Positions 1 through 10,130 of a stretch of DNA of 64,000 nucleotides are shown here, in pieces. Location of the stretch: the NCBI GenBank assembly GCA_019925095.2, contig CM034398.1, forward strand, positions 9,253,001-9,317,000, written 5' to 3'. The notes below the pieces were generated by a model, which saw only the letters and a list, made by a program, of their open reading frames with translations, did no database searches and was not told the origin of the DNA. Position 1 is the stretch's first letter; the number at the start of each line of letters is the position of its first letter. The position numbers were made by a program, and so were the translations under genes. Origin of the DNA: Dendrolimus kikuchii (taxonomy: Eukaryota; Arthropoda; Insecta; Lepidoptera; Lasiocampidae).

Positions 1-313
1 TTCGTGCAGGAACGGAGAAAGAATTGAATTTTTTGAAGCCGGGCGGCCTGTCGAAAAAGGCGACAGAACAACCCACAGCCAGATGGTAGGGTAAGTCCAT
101 CTGGATGTGTACCACGCCTGGTCTATAGTATGCCGCCATAACAACATTGACTTATGTTCCGGCATCACTAGCCAGATTGCAGTCTCGCTTTAGAGAGCGG
201 CAGCATCATTGGTAATAAATACCTTTGGTGTTACAAATATCCACAGGCGATGGTAACCTCTTTCAGTCAGGTGGCCGTCTACCTGTTCGCTGAATTAATG
301 CAATAAAATAAAA
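1..313 (+). mobile_element. LINE-type 3' tail repeat, family C, copy 1
   Basis: The copy starts at the GTGCAGGAACGGAGAAAG motif and ends in GCAATAAAATAAAA. Family C is a roughly 290-bp sequence found about ten times in this window in both orientations. Its end carries a conserved block (CCATAGGCGATGGTAACC, then GGGCCGTCTGCCTGTCTG) and a GCAATAAAA tail. The same end block follows reverse-transcriptase C-terminal coding sequence at 29.7-30.25 kb and 53.4-54.0 kb. It is therefore best read as the 3' end of a CR1/Jockey-group LINE, or as a SINE that borrows that tail. Confidence 0.7.
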
Positions 314-564
314 ACTATACGAGAACGAAACCGCGTGAAGTCTTTTAGGATACATATAAAGAGCATTTTTATGTTTGTGCCTTTTGAATGATTTCAATAT
401 AAAAAGTTTGGTACACACGGTTAGAGACCGATAACCGACAAATAACGGCGCATAAATTTTTTGTATAAAATCTAGTAATTCTCGCGGGATGGGCTGTAAT
501 ATACGCAAACAAAGCCGTAGGAATTTTAATGCTATTCTTACCAGATATTTCTTCTATTGCTCTG

Positions 565-692
565 TCTATACTAATATTATAAAGAGGATAGATTTGTATT
601 GTTGTATGTTTGTGACGAATAAACTCAATAACTACTGGATCGATTTCAAAAATTCTTTACCATTAGAATGCTACATTATCCTTGAGTAACAT
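565..692 (+). mobile_element. Helitron-like fragment (5' half)
   Basis: It opens with TCTATACTAATATTATAAAG, the same opening seen at 18973, 28117 and 57573, then the block on 'actactggatcgatttcaaaaattctt'. The 3' CTAG end is absent because the copy is cut off where a second element begins at about 693. Non-coding; a non-autonomous copy. Confidence 0.55.
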
Positions 693-866
693 CCCTATTA
701 ATATTATGAATGCGAAAGTAACTCTGTCTATCTGTCTGTCTGTTCCGTTTTCACGTAAAAACTACTGGACCGATTTGGCTGAAACTCAGTATATAGGTGT
801 ATATTTTCGATGCCGAGAATGAACATAGGATACTTTTTATCCCGAAATGGGATAGTTTGCGAGATA
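693..866 (+). mobile_element. Second Helitron-like fragment, fused to the first
   Basis: The sequence 'tattaatattatgaatgcgaaag', a (CTGT)n-like stretch, and 'actactggaccgatttggctgaaa' mark another short Helitron-like family (compare 17135 and 57573). It lacks the 3' CTAG end and runs into the repeat beginning at 868. Both partners of the junction at about 693 are truncated. Confidence 0.45.
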
Positions 867-867
867 A

Positions 868-1640
868 AAGATATTGTAGAAAGAAGGCGGTAAAATGTTT
901 ATTTTTCGCTTGTCAGTTTGAAGTCTGTTTTGTTTTTTGGTAAAAAAAAAATTGCTTCTATTTAGTTGCGCAAGCACTTGAATAGCTTTAGAAATAATAT
1001 ATTAAGCGCTTGTAGAAATTGTAATATTGGCAGGCGCGTACAAGGTTACTATCTCACTCTTCGGTGTTGCCGCTCGTCAACAAGGGTTGTTCTAGATTTC
1101 CCTGCGATCCACTCATCAGATCCTGACTTGGTAATCATGGAAACACCTCGGGTTTATATATATACTCTTACGAATAAAGACAAAAATTGAAAATCGGTCC
1201 ACAATAAGAAATCGCTTTTATACATAAAAAAAAATTAAGCGCCTGTAGAAAATGTAATACTTAGACGTGTATATAAGCTTTTTTTCCAAGAACTTAGGCG
1301 TATTGCGTTTTTTTAATAAGTAATGGTTACTCTCGATTTTCCTGGAATACACTCACCAGATCCTGATTTGGTGACCATGACACCACCTCGGGACTATAGA
1401 TTTACGAGTAAAGAAAAAAAAATCGGTTTAGAATTTATGGAGATATCGTGTCACAAAAAAGTCAGTTGAGAGTCCTTGAAATTCACTCATCAGATCCTGA
1501 CATGGTGACAATGGGACCAGTTCGTGAGTATAACCTTGCGATTAAAAAATAATTTTTAAAATACGTTCACAATTGACTGAGAAATCGAATAATTAACATA
1601 AAAAACACAGACGATTTGAGAACTTTTTGAAGTAATAATA
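868..1640 (+). repeat. AACCGACTTC-family repeat (D1) with three internal units
   Basis: The first part (868-1200) matches 31744-32060 closely: a TGTAGAAAGAAG arm, a GTTTTTGGTAAAA block and 'gaatagctttagaaataatatat'. A unit built on 'tttccctgcgatccactcatcagatcctgacttggt' then occurs three times, near 1086-1150, 1333-1395 and 1473-1525. The spacing of about 245 and 140 bases shows internal reiteration with decay. Reading frames here are incidental. Confidence 0.6.
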
Positions 1641-1984
1641 ATATACTTAGACGTGGACAAAGCTACAAGGGATCGTAGCTTAACATTTGTATTCACTTCG
1701 CTATAGCACATCTCATTTTAGTCTGATGTCAATGCTGCGATGCGTGTTATCCACTGCCTTGAATAATACATTACCAGTTTGCATGACAAGTGACGTCGAG
1801 TGACGACCGCTTTGTTGTTGTAGATGGCTCCACGCCTTGGAATGGTTTAATGTACTCTTATTTATTTCCTTTAAATTTTTATTAAAATCAGAGATTGTGT
1901 GTGTACCAAGAACAATGAATGATTTCGCAGTGACAAAGGTCCACTGTTTTTGTTATTTGAGTATGGAATCCTTAAAAAGGCATA

Positions 1985-2135
1985 TAAATGCCCGTATACC
2001 CGGCACCACCAAGGAACTGCCACCACGCTTCTACCGCGCGGCCACCGCGTTTCTATTCTGTTTAGATAGGTATATGCGAATGTTGCCAGTCCCTCACTTC
2101 GCTGCCCCACCACTGACGCCCGCTTGGCAATGTAA
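1985..2135 (+). promoter_or_regulatory. Possible TATA promoter and leader exon
   Basis: GGCATATAAATGCC (about 1979-1992) contains a TATA-like core. A locally GC-rich stretch follows and ends at the donor-like AATGTAAGTG (GT near 2131). The layout suits a short non-coding first exon that could splice to the acceptor-like site at 6440. No protein-coding quality is evident, and chance occurrence is possible. Confidence 0.25.
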
Positions 2136-3053
2136 GTGCGATGCCGGCGCGGCCGCTCCTAGACTACACACTTTGGCGGTGCCGTGTATTTTTTTTAAAG
2201 AATTTATTCAAAACCACTAACTTATTATATGTGTACAGAAAACAATATGGTATCGCAAACAACTACTGTAGTATATAATACTGTGTAAGACTGTGTTGCA
2301 GTTGTTAGCGCCCAATCTCAGACAACTCGATTATTGTACATTATAAAAAGAATTATTGTAAGTTTATATGTTTAAATATTACTTCGTGTTAACATGTATA
2401 AATATATAGGTATGTGAATGTTTGTGTATATATGTGGTGTGTGTACATGTGAACGCGTGAGTGTGCGGTTACAGACCTATACTAACTAGTGTAGTCAGTT
2501 TAGTAAGTTCTCGGTGTACGGGCTAGCAACAGCCGTACATTGCCGTGTCAGCGATTTACGCCGACATGTGCATTTTAACATATTCATATTAGTACTCATT
2601 TAGCACCGTACTCAGTCAGTCGGCAAAACAGCCATTGATCTTACAGCATAATCATAAGCACCATCATTTTCATTACCATAATTTAGCAATAAACAATTAA
2701 CATCTATCATTAACATCATATGTAGGAAAACACCCTACACTCGGTGTTATTATAGGTATTACGATAGGCATTAGGTATGGGAAATGCGAAAATCACACTG
2801 CACACATATACACACTCAACCTAATAGCAATGTTTGCATTGTCTTATTTCTTTTACTTGTACTGTCGATTTCCTAACTAACGAATTCTTCCTTTCTTTTT
2901 TGATGGATAATTCTAGATGTCGATCATATAAACTACTGAAAGGTCCTATTGAAATCAACCAATAATAACTTGAATTTTTTTTAAATTATCTCATAATTCA
3001 AAATTAAGATGCAGTGGGGCACTATTTTACGATGAATATGAATAATATAATAA
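2136..3053. other. No gene seen
   Basis: AT-rich, with simple TG-rich and TATG-like stretches around 2390-2460. A small stem (TGTACGG and CCGTACA) lies near 2515-2542. No coding region or recognised mobile element was found. Confidence 0.5.
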
Positions 3054-3549
3054 TGTTACAAGTTAGCGGGACTCGAATTAAAATGCCGTAAGAATTATTA
3101 TAGAGTTTATTAGAATTATACAAACACGTATAACACAGGTACAAATATAACCGAACACAACAAATTCAAACGTAATGCAGAAGGTCGTAATTCAATAAAA
3201 CGCGCCAAGTCCGTCACTATTAGATCCCCGAATCCCACGTCACGCCCGTATCGTAGTTGTAGCTCAACTGACTCCTCTCTCAATCAGGCCGTCGTTTTAT
3301 ACTTCGCAAATGCAAATGTGCAAACCCGGCAACGTCGACATAATTTTATAGAATTAGCTTGTAATTGTAATCCGCAACACCTGGCTAATGATGCAACCTG
3401 CAAGCCGCCTTAAACGAGTACAATAGAACAATAGGCCGTTCTCCACAATAACTAGAAATATATGCCAATAAATAAGTAAACAAAAGAAGACGATCAAAAA
3501 GGATTACAACTAGTTCAAATGCCGACAGGTAATAAAATGTGCTGTTACA
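3054..3549 (-). mobile_element. Solo LTR of a retrotransposon
   Basis: Read on the minus strand this has LTR architecture. It begins TGTAACAGCAC, has a TATA box (TATAAAAC), and a TCAGTT initiator-like sequence about 30 bases further on. It then has an AATAAA-like polyadenylation signal and ends AACTTGTAACA (TG...CA ends). No internal gag/pol sequence lies on either side, so it is a solo LTR left by LTR-LTR recombination. Gypsy-like identity is a guess. The flanking 5-mers do not match as a target duplication, so the boundaries may be off by a few bases. Confidence 0.6.
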
Positions 3550-4009
3550 GATCTATACGTGGAATTTGTCTTTGTTGGGGTATAAGTTGTAACAGTAATA
3601 AAAAAATAGATGAATAAAACCAAAACTAAACTGTTTTCAACTCAAGTTTTAGGTATATATTGCCATTTTAATTTCTTAATCGATATAAAAGCAATAGAGA
3701 AATTAAAGTGAAATATTGGTAGTCAGTGATTGATATTAATTTGGATCTCGTTCATTTAAAATTTCTGTTTATAGGTATTTCTTTAGCGAAGTTCCGTCAT
3801 TAATCAAACTTTTTGTTCATTCGTTTGAATAAAAGTGATTACAAACGAGTTTATAACAATTCTAATCTTAGCTTTTTTATGGTTTATTTCTGAAATGGCA
3901 AAAATGGAACACATCATTTCCTCACGATTGTTTACTAGTCTGTTAGTCTGTCTGTGTATGTTACAACAATTTTACTTGTAAACTATTATAATCCGCATAC
4001 AAACACACA

Positions 4010-4205
4010 CATTATATATCCCAAGTTCAGCAAGTTACGCCTGTGTTATGGGTAATATACAACAGACCACTCTGGGGACGATCCCGGACACCCAGACCAT
4101 AGTAAATAACAGAAAGTTCGTTTCCGAAATTTACCATGCCAGGAATCGAACCCGGAGCTTCTGCGTTCCAGCGAGTTCGGCCGGCTCAACCACAGAAGTC
4201 GTCAA
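4010..4205 (-). mobile_element. tRNA-derived SINE, family S, copy 1
   Basis: On the minus strand a tRNA-like head has an A-box-like TGGTTGAGCCGG (4181-4192) and a perfect B box, GGTTCGATTCC (4142-4152), about 30 bases apart. A SINE body containing 'ctgggtgtccgggat' follows. A related, more decayed copy lies at 50950-51120. The head has no full cloverleaf, so it is not a working tRNA gene. Confidence 0.65.
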
Positions 4206-4225
4206 AATAATCGCTATTTTGTTTT

Positions 4226-4536
4226 ATAACAGCCCAAAAACTTCCCACTGCTGGGCTCGGGCCTCCCCACTATAAGCGAACGGACAGTATACCCGCGATG
4301 CTTGTTCAAGGCGGCTTGGCAGGTTTGACACATCGGTTATCTTAATGTGCAGGTTTCATCACGATGTTTATCTTCACCCTTACGATAGATCAGAAACACG
4401 TTACTACACGTTAGATTAGATCAGAAAACTGTCTAAGTGGTGCATGCGTTCCGGCCAGGATATGAACCCGCGCCCTTTGAGTTTAGGACGCGTACTCTAT
4501 ACGTACTAGCCATTACGCTATCACGACGTCTTGCTT
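4226..4536 (-). mobile_element. tRNA-derived SINE, family P, copy 1
   Basis: The minus strand has an A-box-like TAGCGTAATGG (4510-4520) and a B-box-like GGTTCATATCC (4458-4468). A body with 'catcgtgatgaaacctgcac' follows, and the tail runs through GCCCAGCAGTGGGAAG. That tail is typical of lepidopteran SINEs that share a LINE 3' end. It abuts SINE family S directly in the same orientation. A second copy at 15.6-16.5 kb is split by a LINE. Confidence 0.7.
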
Positions 4537-4896
4537 CACTATAATTTCAGTATTGTTTTTTTATTCCTTTAATTTTTCAATCGTGTAATAATTATACGGT
4601 GGACAATACTAAAAAATAAATAAAGTAGAACGTAACAAATTCGTTTCTGAGATCGGGGTATTTTCAGTTAAGAATTTGTATAGGATTTCACAAATAAATG
4701 GCAAAATGGCTACAATGGCATCCTTTACTATGCAACTATTTTTTTTTTAATTTAACAAACAGAACCTCTGTCTTTTATATAACTCTTGGATTTAGGACGA
4801 AGAAGTTTCTTTAGTACGTTTGATGGGTCATATTTTATGTAAACATATCGACCATAAATAATTTTGAGTGATTGTAATCGCTAAATTGTCAAATAA
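4537..4896. other. No gene seen
   Basis: AT-rich sequence with no recognised element. It ends at the TTAA that flanks the MITE at 4901. Confidence 0.5.
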
Positions 4897-4900
4897 TTAA

Positions 4901-5263
4901 GGTGCCTTTCCACCAGAGATGTGCTATGGCAGCTATGTTATTAGAATGTAAAAGCTAAGCTACGAAATTATGTGACCATTTCCGCTGATGCTAAGCTATG
5001 TAGCGGAGCGAGATGTGCTATGAAAATGCGCCGCCGCAAGGTAACTTTCGGTGACAAACGCACGTCTACTGTAGGTACAATGCTCTGCACATAGCTATAC
5101 CACGCGCGACTATCCATAGTACGCATCTTTCCATATAAAAAACATAGCTTAGTCGTATTAGTTTCCACCAGTGCTATGCTATGTGGACCAATGAATATGA
5201 TTGGTGGATATCAACCGCATCCATAGCAACGATGCATAGCACATCTCTGGTGGAAAGGCTCCC
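4901..5263. mobile_element. TTAA-flanked MITE with 28-bp inverted ends
   Basis: The left end GGTGCCTTTCCACCAGAG and the right end (reverse complement GGGAGCCTTTCCACCAGAG) match over about 28 bases, both running on into ATGTGCTATG, with one mismatch and one gap. TTAA stands immediately outside on both sides (4897-4900 and 5264-5267). A TTAA target duplication is the hallmark of piggyBac-type insertion. The element is 363 bp and non-coding, and inner copies of GCTATG/CATAGC motifs suggest extra internal palindromes. Confidence 0.75.
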
Positions 5264-5267
5264 TTAA

Positions 5268-6441
5268 AATTATCTACCTGAAATGTACAAAGAAACGGGT
5301 CACACATACTCCTGATCTTATTTCAATAAGCTACATCATATAATATGACTCATTGGGCAGGAAAGGTGTTAAAGAACCTTCTGAACTAAACGTAGACAAC
5401 ATTAATGGAGGAATAAAGAGCAAAATCCAAAAGTTTACACAAAAAACTGTAATGGAATTGTAGGTAAGTATATAACCTATTTTGTAACTGGCTGTACGGC
5501 TTTTAAAGGACAGGGCCAGCCGTTTGACGCACTCGATAACGTTGTAAAACAGATTGTAAGAAAATTAGTTCGACAAGGACTACGTACTCGGGTAGTGTAT
5601 AGACTCTAGGTTTCTTTAACTAAATATATATTATGTATATAGATAATCGTTTTAGCTATTACATAACACCTTTTTTCTCGAGACGAAAGGAAGTTTACAC
5701 ACACCCCAGTGCTTATGGACTTGCAGTGAATTAGTATGAGGTTTTCCAGTTTGCTAAAACGTCTAGGTTTTCCACTTTTCACTATGGATCAGGGTTGTGG
5801 GAATAAACGCATTGTTAATGTCGCGCGTAATTCTACCTAGTGTAATGAAACTACGAAAAATCTGAAAACCAGGCAACTGAGGGATGAAAAAGATTGCAGA
5901 GAAAGAAATTATTGTGTCGTGTATCGTTAAAATCATTTTGGTATAGCGTAATTAAGTTTGACATGATCCATTAAATAATTTTTGAGATATGGGATATTTC
6001 CGATTACATTTTTTTAGGGTTGCGATGTGAAGAATGGGTTTTGGTCACTTATATGAAATACTTCATTGAGTGTGGAATAAGATGCAACTGGCTAATATTA
6101 TATTTGTTTTTGGTTTACAATTGAGGCTTATCTATGTGTAGGTATTGTATGTAAATATAACGGGATCTACATTATGTATTTTAGTCTACAGTTCTATATA
6201 GTTGTCTATCAAGTTGAGCAAATTTGAGACAAGAATTTCAGATATTGTTGAATTGACACATATTGAAACAATGTTAAACGAGAATTCTTTTTACGACAGA
6301 CGATCTCAATGTGAATCGGAGATATCGGTGTTATTTCAATAAAATCGGATCAAATTAAGGTTTTGTGTGAACAGGATACTGGAAATAAAAGTAGGCTATA
6401 TGCGACGGTCGTTTCGCAATTGAGTGTTTGCTTCCTTACAG
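5268..6441. other. No gene seen upstream of host exon
   Basis: AT-rich and without recognised repeats or coding features. The last bases form the pyrimidine-rich acceptor-like sequence ahead of 6442. Confidence 0.5.
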
Positions 6442-7125
6442 CGTGAAGTGAGTCGCAGAGCAAGCGGCGCGATGGGGGTGCGCGACGGTGGCGCGGCGTC
6501 GATACGCGCACCGGCCTGACGTCGCGACGGGCCGGCGCACTCCGCACCACTCCTCTAGCCCGTGGCGGAGCGCCCTCGCGACGCACGTCATCCGCGGCAC
6601 CCTTGGCGACACCAACGGTATTACAGAGCCAACGCGACGCGAACTACTTAACAAATAGTGACTGTTTATTGTGACCTAGGAGATACCTTTATCGGACTAA
6701 ACAGTGGAACGAGATCTAATTTTAACCTGGTTTTGGTGAAAATAAACAGACATACAGTATATACGCAGGCGCGGCGCACGCGGACATGATGAAAGCGGCC
6801 ATCTTAGCTGAGGACGCACTCTCGCCTCGCCCTAGCCTTAGAGCCTGACTTGAAATCTTGTTTTACGCTATCGGAAAACGACGATGCGTCGCAGCGGAGG
6901 CTCCGTGCCGTCCGCCCTTTGAGGCCGTGTCGCGACACTATCGATCCGGTGGCGCCATGGCGCTCGCGGAGTGAATGCGGACATCGGGACCGCGCCGTAG
7001 CCCCCGCGAGCGAGCGGAGCGCCCGGCCAGTGATAGTGTTAGAGTGGTCGCGCGGCATGTGAGACAGGGTGCCAGCGTGGTTAGGAGGGCGCGCAGGCGG
7101 TGGCGGGCTCGGCTGACAGCACGTC
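6442..7125 (+). promoter_or_regulatory. GC-rich 5' leader region of host gene
   Basis: This stretch is far richer in G+C and CpG than everything around it. A pyrimidine-rich run ending in TTACAG stands at 6432-6441, so the leader may be the 5' part of an internal exon rather than a transcription start. The motif GCGGCCATCTT at 6796-6806 resembles the reverse complement of a YY1/Pho-type core-promoter site. Several short upstream open frames occur, as is usual in a long untranslated leader. It is followed directly by the coding start at 7126. The choice between promoter island and spliced exon cannot be settled from sequence alone. Confidence 0.5.
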
Positions 7126-7631
7126 ATGGGCGAGGAGTACGCGCGCTCCCCCTGCGAGCGTTTTCCGGCGGCGGGCGCGTTCAGCGTGGCGCCGCCGGAG
7201 CGGCTCAGCCCGCCGCCGCCTGCGCCGCTGCCGGACCGTTTCTCAGCGTCTCCGCGACGGGTGCGTCGGTGCGCGGAGGCAGAGCGCGCGCGGCGGCCGC
7301 GCTACGTGCCCCCGGCGGCGCACGTGCCCGTGGAGCGTTACGTGCCGAGGCCACCAGCGCCGCTGCGGCCGCCGCCACCGGTGTACTGCGGGCTGGCCTG
7401 TCGACCACCACCCCCAGCTCCACGCAAGTGTTGCGGGCCCGCGTGTCGCGAGGACATCGCCGGCTCGCCGCCGCCGTCGCGCTACGTAGAATATGTTGGA
7501 GCGGCAGCCGCTCGCCGGCTGGCCTGCACGCCGCCTCCACCGCCGCCACCCGCTCTCCAGTTGCCTTGCGAGCCCCAGGAGCCGCCTTGTTGCGTTCAGG
7601 CTCGCAGGAGACCTCAGCCACCACATGATTG
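7126..7631 (+). CDS. First coding exon of unnamed host gene (Pro-rich)
   Basis: The exon encodes 168 codons plus two bases, starting MGEEYARSPCERFPAAGAF. The start was chosen because an in-frame TGA lies at 7114-7116, the context is good (G at +4), and the frame stays open into a consensus donor, GTGAGT, at 7632. The next codon is therefore split (phase 2) and the protein continues in an exon outside the recognisable part of this window. The peptide is low in complexity: runs of six or seven Pro, Ala-Arg patches, two RYVP-like motifs (about residues 58 and 70), and Cys pairs spaced among Pro runs (CGLAC, CCGPAC, PPCC). No signal peptide, membrane segment or known domain is visible, so it looks like a disordered N-terminal tail. 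I do not recognise the gene. A competing Ala/Arg-rich frame (6975-7628) stops just before the donor and is less likely. Confidence 0.6.
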
Positions 7632-8455
7632 GTGAGTATTATAGTATGATTTTCGATGATAAGATCAAAATTAGAATATTGTTATGCTGTGTGTTGTTTG
7701 TATAAATTACTTGTATAATTCGATAAAATTAAAAACAATAATATCTACTTACCTACTTTAAATAAACAAAACAGTATGGTATATATTCGAATCCTAGGTA
7801 TAATTCTGAAGTTAAGTATTCTATATATTAAGATAAAATCTTTTTCATTATAAGAGTAAGTAATCCATGTCTTTACAGTCACTAAACTACCACCCACAAC
7901 AAAATACGAATCTATTATATAGATTTGATTGCCTAAAGGAAAGTTGTTTACTTGTTTACACATTACAAAAGTTAACGAATCCCTATAGAATATCTTGATA
8001 ATATCGAACGATTGTTAGCCTAAGACTAATAATATACCTAAATGTACACAAAACATACATACCTTATTAGATTTTCGTACATATTATAAAATGGATCGAT
8101 CCATTTATCGGAGACGTAGGAGAATGTACTGTGTGAATTTTCAAAGGGATTTTTAATAATTCACGCTCATGGGTAAACGGTGGGCCTTTATAATTTGTTA
8201 ATATTTTTTGGATGGAATTGATAACGTGTGATTGATGACGGGTAAGCTTTAATGATCGACACATTCGCGATACCACTGTCGACAATGTACGTTGATTAGG
8301 AAACACATAAATCTTCTGTGTTTAGACACCTACAAAACCCGTTGAAAGCATGTTTCAAAGCTTCATATTTTTAACAAAATGAGTTACAATAGCACAAAAT
8401 AAAAATCTGTTTAGTGCGAGCTAGTTAGTTAGTCCACGTAGAGTGAAGGGTTAAA
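7632..8455 (+). other. Start of large intron; no gene seen
   Basis: GTGAGT at 7632-7637 is a consensus donor. G+C content falls sharply at this point. The following 800 bases are AT-rich and hold no recognisable exon or repeat. If no later exon lies in the window, the intron is over 56 kb long. Confidence 0.5.
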
Positions 8456-8700
8456 CGAATGAAAGAAAACTTTTTATTAATTAAATCTAGTCAATTAATA
8501 TGGATACATTTATATTAGTACAATGGGCGGCCTTATCGCTTATAGCGGTCTCTTCCAGGTAACCCTGTGTCTGAGGAGATTTTAAAGCAAAATTAGATAT
8601 ACAATTTTTGGTGGTGTACTAAAGTAAAATAAAAGTAATATAATCATAATCATTAACTACCATTAAAAATAAAATATAAATAAATTACTGTATACTTATA
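8456..8700 (-). mobile_element. CR1/Zenon-like LINE 3' tail, copy Z1
   Basis: The CAATGGGCGGCCTTATCGCT block (8519-8538) plus a GCGGTCTCTTCCAGGTAACC block recurs at 40.07, 40.66, 46.5 and 58.4 kb, and inverted at 39.55 kb. At 40.36-40.56 kb the same tail follows a reverse-transcriptase C-terminus, which ties the family to a LINE. This copy aligns with 58318-58560 over its whole length. Confidence 0.6.
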
Positions 8701-8992
8701 TATATATATGTATATATATAATAGGGTTGTGTATAGATATGACCATCATTCACTGTTTTTGTCATTTATCTCACGAACCTTAATAAAGCATCTAATCATA
8801 AATACCTTATATCTCACAAACTATTTAAAAAGTGTTACTCAAATTATTGTTATATTGAATTTTTTGCAATTCTACAATTTTCATTTTCTCTGAATTTTCC
8901 ATGTCGCAGTTCCAAAGTTAGGAGTGGTAGAGATGCACATTTTTTACGATAATAAATTAATTTTAAAAAATACTGGAGTATAAGAGATAGGT

Positions 8993-9250
8993 TGGCGTCT
9001 CCCCTGATGGAAAGCGGTTGCCGTTGCCTGTGGACACTTGCAACACCAGAGGTGTTGTCAATATGCTACTGGCCTCAAAAAGGGGACAGGAACCTGGCTA
9101 CCGATGCCGTAACACAATTCACGGTTGTTATTGCGGAATACTTTATCCCAGGTGTGGTAGCCATCAACACGGGCAAATGCCCTACCATGCCCTACCTCCC
9201 AGGTGTGGGTTGGTTAGTCGCACCTTACGACAGGTCGCTAAGCTGCAGGG
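8993..9250 (-). mobile_element. Family C tail repeat, copy 2
   Basis: Reverse-oriented copy: ATGGAAAGCGGTTGCCGTTG at the left, and the TAGTCGCACCTTACGACAGG block at the right. The GCAATAAAA tail is degraded. It ends near a GGGCCGGCCC palindrome (9249-9258). Confidence 0.65.
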
Positions 9251-9453
9251 CCGGCCCTAGTTTTTTTGCCGCCGTATGCAAATTGAGAAATTCCGCCCCC
9301 CTCCGAAGCTTAAGAAAACTTCGTTAATCGGAAAGATTATATATAACTGAATTAAGCCAATAATAATATTAATACAGATTTTTTTAACGAAAAACTGTTC
9401 TATTTACAAACAAAGTATTTTTTTTTTTTTTGGCTTATGTAGGTCAAGCGTTT

Positions 9454-9506
9454 TTGCAGCGATTTTGCCGCCGTAGACAACTGCCTACGGCGGCAAAACG
9501 CTGCAA
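9454..9506. repeat. GC-rich hairpin (22-bp stem)
   Basis: The left arm TTGCAGCGATTTTGCCGCCGTAG (9454-9476, shown only to mark the ends) pairs with 9485-9506 across an 8-base loop. There is one bulged A and no mismatch. A second hairpin starts at the very next base (9507). Confidence 0.85.
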
Positions 9507-9544
9507 AGACGGTAAGCACGGTACGCCTACCGTACTTACCGTCT
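9507..9544. repeat. Second hairpin, directly adjacent (17-bp stem)
   Basis: AGACGGTAAGCACGGTA (9507-9523) pairs with 9528-9544 with one mismatch and a 4-base loop. It shares no obvious sequence with its neighbour at 9454-9506, so the pair is not a tandem duplication of one hairpin. Confidence 0.85.
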
Positions 9545-9796
9545 CGAGCCGACCCTGCAAGATGCAAGAATTAGTACTCTTTTTATGTCTCACCGAATAT
9601 CCGCATGAAACATTTAGCATTGCACTAATCGTGACACTTCCGATAGCCCATTCCCCCTACCTCATAGCCTTTATCCCATGTTTAAATTCAGTGAGTGTAA
9701 AGTGCAGTGTACCAGTGACTGACTATTACCTCATTAGAAACATTAGTGCATAGATTAAAAAAAACCTCTATCCCATTCCGTGGGAATTATTGAAAA

Positions 9797-10130
9797 CCTC
9801 TAAGGCGACGGTTATCCACTTTTCATTAGGTGGGCCGTCTGTGTGTCAGCTTCGCAATTACAATTTTATACTTGCAGAGGCGACAAAAATACCCTATAGC
9901 CAGGTGGTAGGGTATTTGCCCGCCTGGTTGGCTACCACCCCTGGGGTAGAGTATGCCGCTGTAACAACCTTGAGTTATGTTCCGATATTAGTGGCCAGAT
10001 AATGGGACCCCCTTTAGAGAGCGGCAGCACGTTGGTAGCACCTTGGTGTTACAAATCTCCATAGGCCATGGTAACCGCTTTTCATCAGGTGGGCCGTCTG
10101 TCTGTCTGGTGAACTCGTGCAATAAAAAAA
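9797..10130 (+). mobile_element. Two stacked family C tails (copy 3)
   Basis: A stump of one copy (the last 50 bases of the family, GGCGACGGTTATCC to GGGCCGTCTG, 9803-9850) is followed at about 9868 by a second copy. The second copy ends in GTGCAATAAAAAAAG at 10118-10131. The order shows one copy inserted at, or recombined with, the end of another. Confidence 0.65.

Noticed and set aside
1837..2220. 127-codon plus frame
   Set aside because: Composition changes midway, there is no domain, and the second half overlaps a GC-rich stretch with a donor-like site that would cut it.
4131..4205. Possible tRNA gene on the minus strand
   Set aside because: The A and B boxes are present, but the acceptor and anticodon stems do not form a cloverleaf. 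The sequence continues into a body shared with 50950-51120, so it is a SINE head.
6975..7628. 217-codon Ala/Arg-rich frame and several long minus frames in the GC-rich exon
   Set aside because: Long frames on all strands are expected in such GC-rich DNA. This one stops just before the splice donor, whereas the frame from 7126 has an upstream stop, a good ATG and stays open through the donor.
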